Shown here in pieces: positions 27,457 to 35,549 of a stretch of 64,000 bases of DNA. Each line of letters starts with the position of its first letter. The stretch's first letter is position 1. The position numbers and the translations under genes are program-made. Origin of the DNA: Roseivirga misakiensis (lineage in GTDB: Bacteria > Bacteroidota > Bacteroidia > Cytophagales > Cyclobacteriaceae); the NCBI RefSeq assembly GCF_001747105.1, contig NZ_MDGQ01000005.1, forward strand, positions 620,001 through 684,000. The letters run 5' to 3'. Below the pieces are notes generated by a model, which was not told where the DNA came from, searched no databases, and saw only the letters and a program-made list of their open reading frames with translations.

Positions 27457-27788
27457 TAGAACATATTCCCGAAATCCATTCCTGGAATATTAGGAAGTAT
27501 ACCTTCAGTGCTATTTTTAATCTCTTCTTTGGCTTTGATATCGACTTTTTCGAGTGCCATGTTAATGGCTGCTACTGTTAAGTCCTGCACCATGTCTTTA
27601 TCTTCTTTGACGAGAAGGCTTTCGTCAATATCAATGGAAATGATTTGTTTTTTTCCGTTCACAGTGGCTTTCACCATTCCACCACCAGCTTCGCCGGTAT
27701 CTTGAATGAACTCTAGTCTCTCTTGGGCTTCTTTCATCTTGGTCTGCATCTCCTTGACCTTGCCCATCATTTTCATCATGTCGAACAT
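27456..27788 (-). CDS. ybaB: YbaB/EbfC nucleoid-associated protein
   Basis: A 110-residue DNA-binding protein of the YbaB/EbfC family. A methionine- and lysine-rich N-terminal helix (MMKMMGKVKEMQTKMKEAQ) is followed by GEAGGGMVKATVNGKKQIISIDID and a final helical region. Usually found next to dnaX-recR; here it is coupled instead to a glycosyltransferase gene by a one-base overlap. Length is normal. Confidence 0.9.
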   Translation of the reverse strand: MFDMMKMMGKVKEMQTKMKEAQERLEFIQDTGEAGGGMVKATVNGKKQIISIDIDESLLVKEDKDMVQDLTVAAINMALEKVDIKAKEEIKNSTEGILPNIPGMDFGNMF

Positions 27789-27809
27789 GCTACTGAATTT
27801 TTGCCAAAT

Positions 27810-29579
27810 CTATCGAATTAATAGAAAAGTTCCTGTTTTTGAGATTGGTACGTTATCGGCATTCCTAAACGTGATTTTGTAGGTATATGTTCCAATTGGA
27901 GAAGGGGTGCCCTCAAAAGTGCCTTGCCAACCTTCAATTGGGTTGTTGGACCTAAATACTAATGCTCCCCACCGATTATAAATCTTCATGTCAAAGGAAA
28001 TAAATATTCCTTCCCCCACGCTAAATGTGTCATTTACATTATCTCCATTTGGGCTAAATGCAGTTGGCACTCGTATAAGTCCAGATACCGTTATGCAAGT
28101 TTCTGGGCTTCTTTCAGACACATTTCCGCATTCATCTACATATTGAATGGCATAGCAAGCTTGAGCGATTCCCGTGGGTACATTGCCATCTGTGAATGTA
28201 TTAGCATTTGTTGTTCCTATTTGTTCATATACGCCGGCCATATTTCTTCTGAGAATTCTGTAACTATCCGCTGGAAACGGAGGGGGAGTGAAGTTCAATA
28301 CAATACCCAGCCCATTCAAATCTGCAGTTGGAGGGTTTACAGGAGGAAGGTCTAAGTTTTCTCCTTCGAAAGGCAAAAGCCTAAGGCTTCTGGAAAGCTT
28401 TCCGTTAAAGATTTGTTCAAGAAATATTCGTTCAAAATCGGTGCAATTATCAAAAGTCACTGTAAAGCCGGTGGAATTTGTAGGCGTATTAAAACTTTGC
28501 TGAAAGTTATTGCCTACATAATAATCTAAGGTATTGAAATTGATCGGCGATGTCTCCCAGATTAAACCGACTTCTATACCGCTATTGAAGGAACTAAGGT
28601 CATAATTAAGTGCAATACTGGCGATCGGTTCAGCATAAGTGGGAGCAGAGCTACAGTTGTCCGTAGCTTCTATTCTGAATCGATAGGGTTCGTTGCGAAA
28701 GTCGAGTGAAACATCTCTAATTAAAAAATTACTGGGGTTAGTTCTTGTCGGAAGTCGTTGAAAAAACTCAAATCCATTTCCGCGATCGATCTCTAAATTG
28801 TAAACCAACAAGTCATTCAGCGGCTGATAATATATGTTAGCCTCTATGTCGTTTTCTATGATTAGACTATCTATAATGGGTTCGGGAATTTGGTCAAAGG
28901 TCACAATATCTTCTCGACGAATTAAAACACAAGATGCATTGTCACCTGAGTTTAATTGGCCTTCAATAGAGATGCTATATGTGCCAGGTTGAGGATAGGT
29001 ATGACTGAAAATGTTGTTGCCAGTCTTTTGGAATTGGGTGGTGGTTCCATCACCAAAGTCGATGTCGTAGTAGTCAAAGAAATCTCCTGAGAAGTCAAAA
29101 ACAAATAAAGCTTCATTATTGCTGCAACTTGAAATTCCTACAAATGGGGCCCTATCCTCAAAAACACGGATTTCAATGTAATCAACTCTAGGGGTGGGTA
29201 TGGTGCCTATTGCTTGGACTATGTAGTAAGTGCCCGGCGTATTGAAAGTGAATTGCGTGTCTGAAGATGCGGAGGTGTTTACACACGCTGCGGGATTTTG
29301 ATTAAAATCTTCTGTGCAGTCATTGGGATCTAGCGTGTTTTCATAATAGTAAAGCACCGGCTCAGTCGTCACAGGGAAAAGCAATTCGGGTGTTACAGTA
29401 AATGGTGCACAACCAGTAACATGGGCAAGTCTAAAGTCTCCATTGTTACTAAGTCGTTGTGCTTGTAATGGTGTAGTGTTCCATAGACATAGCCACAAGG
29501 TAAGAATGTACCAGGTACTTATTTTAAGAGGTGATTTGGAAAATGACGAATTCAAATTAGACATGACACTTAGTGTCAT
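27810..29579 (-). CDS. T9SS cargo protein with gliding-type C-terminal domain
   Basis: About 590 residues. A signal peptide (ILTLWLCLWNTTPLQAQ) leads to Ig/PKD-like beta domains (FDFSGDFFDYYDIDFGDGTTTQF; PGTYSISIEG), then fibronectin-like segments. The C-terminal about 85 residues (FSPNGDNVNDTF, then IYNRWGALVFRS, GTYTYKITF) match the gliding motility-associated, type B T9SS sorting domain. It is therefore expected to cross the outer membrane by type IX secretion. Three ATG codons (29618, 29579, 29564) could start it. The last two sit at either end of a 17-base palindrome; 29579 is given here. Cargo function unknown. Confidence 0.82.
   Translation of the reverse strand: MTLSVMSNLNSSFSKSPLKISTWYILTLWLCLWNTTPLQAQRLSNNGDFRLAHVTGCAPFTVTPELLFPVTTEPVLYYYENTLDPNDCTEDFNQNPAACVNTSASSDTQFTFNTPGTYYIVQAIGTIPTPRVDYIEIRVFEDRAPFVGISSCSNNEALFVFDFSGDFFDYYDIDFGDGTTTQFQKTGNNIFSHTYPQPGTYSISIEGQLNSGDNASCVLIRREDIVTFDQIPEPIIDSLIIENDIEANIYYQPLNDLLVYNLEIDRGNGFEFFQRLPTRTNPSNFLIRDVSLDFRNEPYRFRIEATDNCSSAPTYAEPIASIALNYDLSSFNSGIEVGLIWETSPINFNTLDYYVGNNFQQSFNTPTNSTGFTVTFDNCTDFERIFLEQIFNGKLSRSLRLLPFEGENLDLPPVNPPTADLNGLGIVLNFTPPPFPADSYRILRRNMAGVYEQIGTTNANTFTDGNVPTGIAQACYAIQYVDECGNVSERSPETCITVSGLIRVPTAFSPNGDNVNDTFSVGEGIFISFDMKIYNRWGALVFRSNNPIEGWQGTFEGTPSPIGTYTYKITFRNADNVPISKTGTFLLIR
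29563..29579. promoter_or_regulatory. 17-base perfect palindrome over the start of the T9SS cargo gene
   Basis: ATGACACT, one base, AGTGTCAT: eight-base arms with a one-base centre. Each end supplies an in-frame ATG of the downstream gene. It could be an operator or an mRNA hairpin controlling translation. It may also be chance. Confidence 0.35.
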
Positions 29580-29642
29580 AAACGGTAGATTATCCCGAAA
29601 CTTATTCAAAAATAACAATTCTCAAGACTCAGCCTTATTTAG

Positions 29643-31019
29643 CTATGCGCCTTGATCACTTAGTTGCTTTAAGAGTTGGCCTAAGTCTAATTCCATTTGA
29701 TCCCCGTTCGACATATCTCTCAGTGTATAAACACCCGTTTCAATTTCTCGTGATCCGACCATTAATACATACGATATCCTTTTCTTATCTGCGTAAGCCA
29801 TTTGCTTTTTCAACTTCGCCGATTCAGGGAATATCTCACAAGCAACTCCTTCTTTCCGTAATGCACTAAGAATAGATATAGCATGCTTTTGAGAATCTTG
29901 ATCAAAATTGGTGATCAGTACTTTTGTAGACCTGGCTTTATCTTCTGGAAATAGGTCTAACTCGGCCAGAGTATCATAAATACGATCTATACCGAAGGAA
30001 ATCCCAACTCCCGAAACACCTGGCATTCCAAAAACACCTGTTAGGTTATCATACCGACCGCCAGCAGTAATGGTACCCATGTTTATTGAGGTAGGTTTTA
30101 CTTCGTAAATCATGCCTGTATAATAGGAGAGGCCACGGGCTAAGGTGAAATCTATGTTTACTTTATTTCCTGTTGCACCCAAATCGACAAGATGGGTAAG
30201 AGTTTCGCGAGCTTCGCTAATGCCTTTCATTCCCACCTCAGAATTGTCGAAATAGCTCGCCAGTTGATTAAGTCGATGCTCATTGTCACCTTCGATAGAC
30301 AGAACTTCCTTAAGTTTTTCGGTCCCTTCAGGTTTGATGCCACTTTTTTGTAGCTCTTCGACTACTCGGTCAAGCCCGATTTTATCCAGTTTATCTAGAA
30401 TTGTACAGAAGGTTGAAAACTGATTGGCTGCACCACATATCTCGGCAATTCCTTCGAGTATTTTCCGACTACTTAAAGAAACACTATAATCATTGAATTT
30501 CAGCAGTTGAAAAACCTCTTCCACGACAGCCAAAAGTTCCGCTTCGCAAATAAGTGAATCCGTGCCCACCACATCTGCATCGCATTGATAGAATTCTTGG
30601 TAACGACCTTTCTGAGGTCTGTCTCCACGCCATACAGGTTGAATTTGATAGCGTTTGAACGGGAATGCAATTTCATTTCGGTTCATCACAACGTAGCGCG
30701 CAAAAGGGACCGTCAGGTCATATTTTAACCCCTTTTTCGTGATTTTAGGCAAAACCGCTTTCGATCCATTCTCAAAGTCTTCGGCCGAGGTGCTGTTAAG
30801 AAAATCTCCAGAATTTAAAATTCTAAATAATAGCTGATCACCTTCATCACCATACTTTCCGGTTAAGACACTTAAGTTTTCCATGGCCGGAGTTTCTAAG
30901 GGCATAAACCCGTACTTCCTAAATACATGCTTGATTGTATCAAGAATATATTCACGTCTGTACATCTGAATTGGGCCAAAGTCTCTAGTGCCTTTTGGAA
31001 GTGAAGGTTTTTGTGCCAT
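29643..31019 (-). CDS. hisS: histidyl-tRNA synthetase
   Basis: A 458-residue class II aminoacyl-tRNA synthetase. Motif 1 lies around PLETPAMENL, motif 2 around FYQCDADVVG, and the histidine-binding ARGLSYYTGMIYEV and GGRYDNLTGVFG are clear. The C-terminal anticodon-binding domain starts near residue 365 (TKVLITNF). Normal length and complete. It is 63 bases upstream of the T9SS cargo gene on the same strand, so read-through is possible. Confidence 0.96.
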   Translation of the reverse strand: MAQKPSLPKGTRDFGPIQMYRREYILDTIKHVFRKYGFMPLETPAMENLSVLTGKYGDEGDQLLFRILNSGDFLNSTSAEDFENGSKAVLPKITKKGLKYDLTVPFARYVVMNRNEIAFPFKRYQIQPVWRGDRPQKGRYQEFYQCDADVVGTDSLICEAELLAVVEEVFQLLKFNDYSVSLSSRKILEGIAEICGAANQFSTFCTILDKLDKIGLDRVVEELQKSGIKPEGTEKLKEVLSIEGDNEHRLNQLASYFDNSEVGMKGISEARETLTHLVDLGATGNKVNIDFTLARGLSYYTGMIYEVKPTSINMGTITAGGRYDNLTGVFGMPGVSGVGISFGIDRIYDTLAELDLFPEDKARSTKVLITNFDQDSQKHAISILSALRKEGVACEIFPESAKLKKQMAYADKKRISYVLMVGSREIETGVYTLRDMSNGDQMELDLGQLLKQLSDQGA

Positions 31020-31116
31020 TGAGATTAATTTTGGACAAATCTACTAAAATGAGATGTGAAAGAGTAGGATTGAAAGCGGCTTGCAAAATTATTCTTAAGA
31101 TTTAATGAAAAGATAG

Positions 31117-31147
31117 TTCCAAAAAAGCAAACAAACTCTTATCTTTG
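31117..31147 (+). promoter_or_regulatory. probable promoter of the small lysine-rich protein gene
   Basis: TATCTTTG (31140-31147) is an exact match to the Bacteroidota -7 consensus TAnnTTTG. A TTC, one mismatch from TTG, lies 20 bases upstream at 31117-31119. The gene's ATG follows 27 bases after the -7 box. Confidence 0.55.
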
Positions 31148-31174
31148 CCGCTCATTTTAGGAAAAGCCTTCATC

Positions 31175-31441
31175 ATGGGAGTTACAAGATTAAAGAGAAA
31201 AGCAAGAAGAAATAAGCAGACTGCAGCTAAGAGACAGAATAATATCAAGCAACTGACAGCTACGCCAGTTATCAAAAATATTGATAAAGAGGCTCTAATC
31301 GCATCTTTTCCTAAGGCGGAAGCACCAAAGGCAGAGGTAAAAGAAACTAAAGCTGAAAAAAGCGAAGAAGCAAAGCCTAAAAAAGCTAAGGCGCCTAAGA
31401 AAGAAGCAAAAGCTGAAGAAGCTGACGCTGCTGCTGAGTAA
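31175..31441 (+). CDS. small lysine/alanine-rich basic protein
   Basis: An 88-residue protein from the ATG at 31175; an ORF reaches further up, but the consensus promoter at 31140 places the transcript start near 31154, making this ATG the right one. The N-terminal half (MGVTRLKRKARRNKQ, then a helix ending in PVIKNIDKEAL) is strongly basic. The second half is a low-complexity Lys/Glu/Ala tail. I recognise the N-terminal pattern as a small conserved Bacteroidota protein, possibly nucleic-acid or ribosome binding from its charge, with no proven function. It has its own promoter and terminator, suggesting strong monocistronic expression. Confidence 0.7.
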   Translation: MGVTRLKRKARRNKQTAAKRQNNIKQLTATPVIKNIDKEALIASFPKAEAPKAEVKETKAEKSEEAKPKKAKAPKKEAKAEEADAAAE

Positions 31442-31467
31442 TTCATAGCTTCTTGAAAATATTGGAG

Positions 31468-31496
31468 AGGACTTCGAGCAATCGAAGTCCTTTTTT
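31468..31496 (+). terminator. rho-independent terminator of the lysine-rich protein gene
   Basis: A perfect 10-base-pair stem, AGGACTTCGA with TCGAAGTCCT, closed by a GCAA tetraloop, then a T run (31491-31496). It begins 26 bases after the stop codon at 31441, and its T run touches the end of the convergent phosphodiesterase gene. Confidence 0.9.
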
Positions 31497-32001
31497 AGTT
31501 TCTACCTCTTTTTCCTAATTCGATTACTTCTAGATCGGATATTTTACTCTCATTAATACTAAACCTCAGAAGTGTTCTTTCTCTATGAAATCCATGGTGT
31601 CCGGCTGCTCCAGGGTTCATATAAAGCATCTTGTTTAAGTTTTGGTCGGGCATAACTTTAAGTATATGACTATGGCCGCAAATAAACAGCTGAGGTCGTT
31701 CCTCTAGTAATTGAGATTTGACCCCTTTGGCATATCGAGGAGGTGTACCGCCTATGTGAATCATAAATACTTTTAGCCCATCTATGGTAAAAGACTGTAC
31801 TTCGGGGATTCTTGCTCTGAGGCTCTGGTTATCAATATTCCCGAAAACAGCACGTACGGGTTTAAATTCTTCAAGTTGATCCAAGACATACGGGTCCCCG
31901 ATGTCGCCAGCATGCCATACTTCATCACAATCTTTGAAATAAGTAAAGACCCTATCGTCCAGAAAACTGTGAGTGTCTGAGATTAAACCAATTTTATTCA
32001 T
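31495..32001 (-). CDS. YfcE/MJ0936-type metallophosphoesterase
   Basis: A 168-residue calcineurin-like phosphodiesterase. Metal ligands are visible in IGLISDTHSF (Asp, His), HAGDIGD (Asp), VFGNIDN (Asn), and the later MIHIGG and CGHSHILK histidines. The small size fits the YfcE/MJ0936 group, cytosolic phosphodiesterases of uncertain natural substrate. It converges on the lysine-rich protein gene. Confidence 0.88.
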   Translation of the reverse strand: MNKIGLISDTHSFLDDRVFTYFKDCDEVWHAGDIGDPYVLDQLEEFKPVRAVFGNIDNQSLRARIPEVQSFTIDGLKVFMIHIGGTPPRYAKGVKSQLLEERPQLFICGHSHILKVMPDQNLNKMLYMNPGAAGHHGFHRERTLLRFSINESKISDLEVIELGKRGRN

Positions 32002-32185
32002 CGCTATAGATTCTCAATTTGGGAATTTGATTCGAATATTGGAAGATAATTGAATAGCCTTTGATTCTCTGAAATAGTGAAAATAGTCAATTAGGGTCTT
32101 AGAGGCATATTTTTTATATTAAGTAACCGAAAAACAATTATGGTAAGTTTTTTGGCATATCTCCGAAAATTAAAAACATAAAAAC

Positions 32186-33598
32186 ATGCGTAACTACTTA
32201 ATCATTTTAATGCTGGGAATTTTTTCAATGTCTTCCTATGCGCAAACTCAAGACGATCCATGGTGGGTCAATATTGAGTTAACTAACAACAAATTTAGCT
32301 ATCGATTTTGGGAAGGCCTCTATGACTTCGGTCAGTTAGATAATGCTGGCTTTAGAGTGGGAGTGGATAGATACATTTCTAAAAGCTTTGATGCTGAGTT
32401 TGGTTTTTCTCATGGTAAACTACAGTATGAGAATACTTTTCAAAGCACACTAACCGATTTAGACTTAAGACTTGTCTACAAATTAGCGAACGGATATATT
32501 TTTAAGGAAGATTCTAAAATTTCTCCATTCGTATTTGCTGGATTAGGTCTTAACTGGTTTAACGATATCGATGGATTCTTTACTCAATTTGAGGAAGGAA
32601 CTCATGCGAACATGCCACTTGGTGCTGGAATCGAGTTCAAAGTAACGGAAGGGGCAAGCATAACAACAAAGGCAGCCTACAATAATAGCTTCCAAGATAC
32701 GCCTAGATACATGCAATATTCTTTGGGCGTTTCTTTTTCACTAGGTAAGAAAAAGGATTCAGATGGTGACGGAATCTTCGATAAAGAAGATGCATGTCCT
32801 AATCAAGCGGGTCCTGCAGAAAACAAAGGATGTCCGTGGCCTGATTCAGACGGAGACGGTGTGTTAGATAAAGATGACGCGTGTCCTAGTGAGGCAGGTA
32901 CCTTAAATGGTTGCCCTGATTCTGACGGAGATGGTATAAAAGATAGCGAAGATAAATGCCCTAAAGTTGCTGGTGTAGCTGCATTTGGCGGATGCCCTGA
33001 CACGGATGGCGACGGTGTACAAGACTCAGAAGATGAGTGTCCGACTGTTGCAGGAACGTTAAACGGATGTCCTGACAACGATGGCGACGGTGTGAAGAAT
33101 AGTGATGATAGATGTCCTGAAGTTGCAGGTACTTTAAATGGTTGTCCAGATTCCGATGGTGATGGCATCAGAGATCAGGATGATACATGTCCGCAAATAG
33201 CAGGTATTGCAGCCAATAACGGTTGTCCTGAAGTGAAAGAGGAAGTTAAGAAGGCATTAGAGCTTGCTGTTAAAAATATCCAATTCAATAGCGGTAGTGA
33301 TGTGTTAAAAACTTCGTCATATGCTTCACTTAATCAAGTGGCTGAGCTAATGAAAGAGGATACAACTTTCAACTTAGAATTAAGCGGATACACTGATAAT
33401 ACAGGTAGAGCAGACAGCAACTTAGAACTATCTAAGAGAAGGGCCAATGCTGTGAAAGCTTACTTAGAAGGTCAGGGTATTGAATCTAATAGGTTGCAGG
33501 CAGAGGGTTATGGAATTGCTAACCCAGTAGCTGATAACGCTACAAGAGAAGGAAGAGCCGCTAATAGAAGAGTGGAATTGAAAATAGTATTCAACTAG
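32186..33598 (+). CDS. OmpA family outer membrane protein with thrombospondin type-3 repeats
   Basis: A 470-residue envelope protein. A signal peptide (1-20, ending SYAQ) precedes an N-terminal eight-strand-type beta-barrel to about residue 188. Six calcium-binding type-3 repeats (DSDGDGIxDxxDxCP) follow at about 191-348, and a C-terminal OmpA domain has NIQFNSGSDVLK, LSGYTDNTGRADSN and LSKRRANAVKAYL, with the peptidoglycan-binding Asp and Arg intact. It should tether the outer membrane to peptidoglycan. This domain order is very common among abundant outer membrane proteins of Bacteroidota. A strong terminator follows, so it is monocistronic. Confidence 0.93.
   Translation: MRNYLIILMLGIFSMSSYAQTQDDPWWVNIELTNNKFSYRFWEGLYDFGQLDNAGFRVGVDRYISKSFDAEFGFSHGKLQYENTFQSTLTDLDLRLVYKLANGYIFKEDSKISPFVFAGLGLNWFNDIDGFFTQFEEGTHANMPLGAGIEFKVTEGASITTKAAYNNSFQDTPRYMQYSLGVSFSLGKKKDSDGDGIFDKEDACPNQAGPAENKGCPWPDSDGDGVLDKDDACPSEAGTLNGCPDSDGDGIKDSEDKCPKVAGVAAFGGCPDTDGDGVQDSEDECPTVAGTLNGCPDNDGDGVKNSDDRCPEVAGTLNGCPDSDGDGIRDQDDTCPQIAGIAANNGCPEVKEEVKKALELAVKNIQFNSGSDVLKTSSYASLNQVAELMKEDTTFNLELSGYTDNTGRADSNLELSKRRANAVKAYLEGQGIESNRLQAEGYGIANPVADNATREGRAANRRVELKIVFN
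32756..33229 (+). repeat. six tandem type-3 thrombospondin repeat units in coding DNA
   Basis: 158 codons made of six units of 29, 25, 27, 25, 25 and 27 residues, each opening with Asp-x-Asp-Gly-Asp-Gly and closing with Gly-Cys-Pro. The DNA is repeated too (variants of GATTCAGACGGAGACGGTG), so unit number could vary between strains. Confidence 0.9.
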
Positions 33599-33619
33599 TT
33601 TTCCTGAACTAAAACTGGA

Positions 33620-33649
33620 GGGTGTTTCTGCGGAAGCACCCTTTTTTTT
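33620..33649 (+). terminator. rho-independent terminator of the OmpA gene
   Basis: GGGTGTTTC (33620-33628) pairs with GAAGCACCC (33633-33641), with one G-U pair and a four-base loop. A run of eight T follows. It is 21 bases after the stop codon. Confidence 0.9.
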
Positions 33650-33759
33650 GTGCTTAATAAAGGGGTAAACAAGTCATTAAAGCTAACCATATGTGTGATT
33701 TTAAATGAAAACATATGACTATATAAAGAAAATGACACTTTTAAATAAACTCCCTTTTT

Positions 33760-33785
33760 TATATGAAAGTATGTTCATATATTTG
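33760..33785 (+). promoter_or_regulatory. inverted-repeat operator overlapping the promoter of the ArsR-like gene
   Basis: TATATGAA (33760-33767) and TTCATATA (33774-33781) form a perfect eight-base inverted repeat with a six-base spacer. The right arm overlaps TATATTTG (33778-33785), an exact TAnnTTTG promoter core. The ArsR-like ATG lies 19 bases further on. A second, wider inverted repeat (CATATGT at 33688-33694, ACATATG at 33711-33717) lies upstream. This layout predicts autorepression by blocking RNA polymerase. Confidence 0.6.
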
Positions 33786-33804
33786 ACGTATAACCTAAGC
33801 AACA

Positions 33805-34107
33805 ATGGAGAGGCAACTTGACCACGAGAGAGTTGAGAAGATTGCATTCGTTCTCAAAACAATAGCGCACCCTATGCGGGTTGCGATCATTGATATGCTT
33901 AGTGCTAACGATAAAAAGTCCGTTAACGACATCGCCGGATATCTCGGTTTAGAACAATCACTTACATCACATCATTTGGCTAATATGAAAATGAAGGGCG
34001 TTCTCGGTAGTAAGCGAGAGGGTAAAAACATTTTCTATTATTTAAAAATGAAAGAAGCACCAGAATTGATTAAGATTCTGGAGGATGTAAACGTGATGGT
34101 TTTTTGA
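33805..34107 (+). CDS. ArsR-family winged-helix transcriptional regulator
   Basis: A 100-residue winged-helix regulator of ArsR/SmtB type. The recognition region is KKSVNDIAGYLGLEQSLTSHHLANMKMKG, with the wing at GVLGSKREGKNIFYYL. No cysteines occur in the alpha-3 helix, so the classic metal site of ArsR is absent; it may respond to another signal or simply to redox or ligand. It is a single gene with a probable own operator (33760-33785). No partner gene lies downstream on this strand, so targets other than itself cannot be named. Confidence 0.85.
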   Translation: MERQLDHERVEKIAFVLKTIAHPMRVAIIDMLSANDKKSVNDIAGYLGLEQSLTSHHLANMKMKGVLGSKREGKNIFYYLKMKEAPELIKILEDVNVMVF

Positions 34108-34126
34108 TTAGCCTCACAACCTCACG

Positions 34127-34891
34127 TCATATATACCCCATCAGTTTATAAGTAGCTAAGCCTACCCATTCCTTAACCATAAGCTCCCAATTCATAATCG
34201 CTTCTGCCCTCGGGAAAAACAGATCATCAATTTTAGTTGTTGGGCGCATGGTATGGAAACCTGCTGGAAATATATCGAAAGTCACTCCTTGCTTCTCTAA
34301 ACACAACTTAGCGCGTTTCATATGAAAACTAGAAGTGATGAGTAAATATTTTTGATTTGGAAAGTCACGCTCCAAAATTTCAGCAGTTTCTACGGCATTT
34401 TCATAGGTATTTGCCGCATTCGGTTCTACGGTAATATCTTTTTCTGGCACACCCGCCATTTTCAAAAAAGAAGCTAATCTGTTGGCAGCAAAACTGTTGC
34501 TAATCTGTTGAAAACCAAGGCCACCACTCACCACTATGTGTTTTATCTTCCCATCGTTGTAAAGCTGCAAAGCATGAGTAATACGATCGGCACCGTGGTT
34601 AAAGTAGACCCTGTCTCGCGGTGTTTTACTGCCTTTAGTAACCCCAGAGAATACAATTGCCACATCATAATTCCCGACTTCCTCCATAGGTACGGGATCG
34701 TATTCCCAAATCAACATCGCGCGATTGCTGATATATCTGTTAGAGAAGAATAGTAGCAAAATTAAACCAGTCCAAAAACAACGTTTTTTCCACTTCGTGT
34801 TTTTTGTCCATACGGAATAGACAAAGAGCCCTATAACCCAGGTGATAGGAAGTACAAAAAAGGCTAGTATTTTAGATAGAACAAAAAACAT
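34127..34891 (-). CDS. YdcF/SanA-type (DUF218) membrane protein
   Basis: A 254-residue protein with two N-terminal membrane segments (about 5-25 and 37-48). A DUF218 domain follows: VAIVFSGVTKG, then DRITHALQLYNDGKIKHIVVSGG, TYENAVETAEIL and LLITSSFHMKRA. The domain binds nucleotide-like ligands and is linked to envelope and vancomycin sensitivity in E. coli (SanA, ElyC). Precise function here is unknown. It converges on the ArsR-like gene. Confidence 0.82.
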   Translation of the reverse strand: MFFVLSKILAFFVLPITWVIGLFVYSVWTKNTKWKKRCFWTGLILLLFFSNRYISNRAMLIWEYDPVPMEEVGNYDVAIVFSGVTKGSKTPRDRVYFNHGADRITHALQLYNDGKIKHIVVSGGLGFQQISNSFAANRLASFLKMAGVPEKDITVEPNAANTYENAVETAEILERDFPNQKYLLITSSFHMKRAKLCLEKQGVTFDIFPAGFHTMRPTTKIDDLFFPRAEAIMNWELMVKEWVGLATYKLMGYI

Positions 34892-35036
34892 AAAATCTAC
34901 TTGACGAAATTAATCTTAACTTTTCTATATTCCTTAAGTACTGAAAATCAGCATGATATACATCGGTCTATTGGTGTTCAAAAAATAATCATGTTTGAGT
35001 GTAATGTCTTTTTCACATGCTCGTCTACCCTAATGA

Positions 35037-35549
35037 ATGGAGTTGCAAGAGTTTAAAACAAAGGTTCTACCTCTAAAGGATCGGCTGTTTAGAATTGCCT
35101 TAAGTATGCTTAAGTCTACGGAAGAAGCCGAGGATGCTTTACAGGATGTTATGGCTAAGCTTTGGGCGAAGCGTGATCGGCTGGCCGGATATAATAGTAT
35201 CGATGCTCTTGCAGTGACAATTATAAAAAACCAATGTTTGGATAAACTGAAGTCTATAAAGCATAAACATCAGTTGGACATTCAGGAAATGGAATTTGAC
35301 TCTGGTTTTATAAGTCCTCAGCGGAAAATTGAATTGAGCGAAAGCATGCAACTCATGATGAAAGCGTTTGAAGGCTTGCCAGAACAACAGCGGTTACTGA
35401 TTACCCTGAGAGATGTTGAAGGGTATGAATACGATGAGATTGCATTACAGACTGGATTGGCAGTGAATAATATAAGAGTAGGACTCTCCAGAGCAAGAAA
35501 AGCCGCAAGGCAAGCTTATTTAAAAGAGACGAGTTATGAAGGGATATAA
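35037..35549 (+). CDS. ECF-type RNA polymerase sigma factor
   Basis: A 170-residue sigma-70 family member with only regions 2 and 4. Region 2 holds LSMLKSTEEAEDALQDVMAKLWAKRD, and region 4 holds LPEQQRLLITLRDVEGYEYDEIALQTGLAVNNIRVGLSRARKAAR. It directs RNA polymerase to a small regulon, often including its own operon. The next gene overlaps by 14 bases and looks like its anti-sigma factor. Confidence 0.9.
   Translation: MELQEFKTKVLPLKDRLFRIALSMLKSTEEAEDALQDVMAKLWAKRDRLAGYNSIDALAVTIIKNQCLDKLKSIKHKHQLDIQEMEFDSGFISPQRKIELSESMQLMMKAFEGLPEQQRLLITLRDVEGYEYDEIALQTGLAVNNIRVGLSRARKAARQAYLKETSYEGI

Noticed and set aside
31145-31441. Ribosomal protein S20 or histone-like identity for the lysine-rich protein
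   Set aside because: The basic N-terminus is suggestive, but length and motif order do not match S20, and the Lys/Ala tail alone is not evidence for a histone-like protein.
32803-33168. 121-codon reading frame opposite the type-3 repeats
   Set aside because: A Pro/Ser-rich shadow caused by the repetitive Asp/Gly codons of the real gene.
32756-33229. CRISPR-like direct repeats
   Set aside because: The repetition is in-frame coding for calcium-binding type-3 repeats inside the OmpA gene; there are no spacers of constant length and no cas genes.
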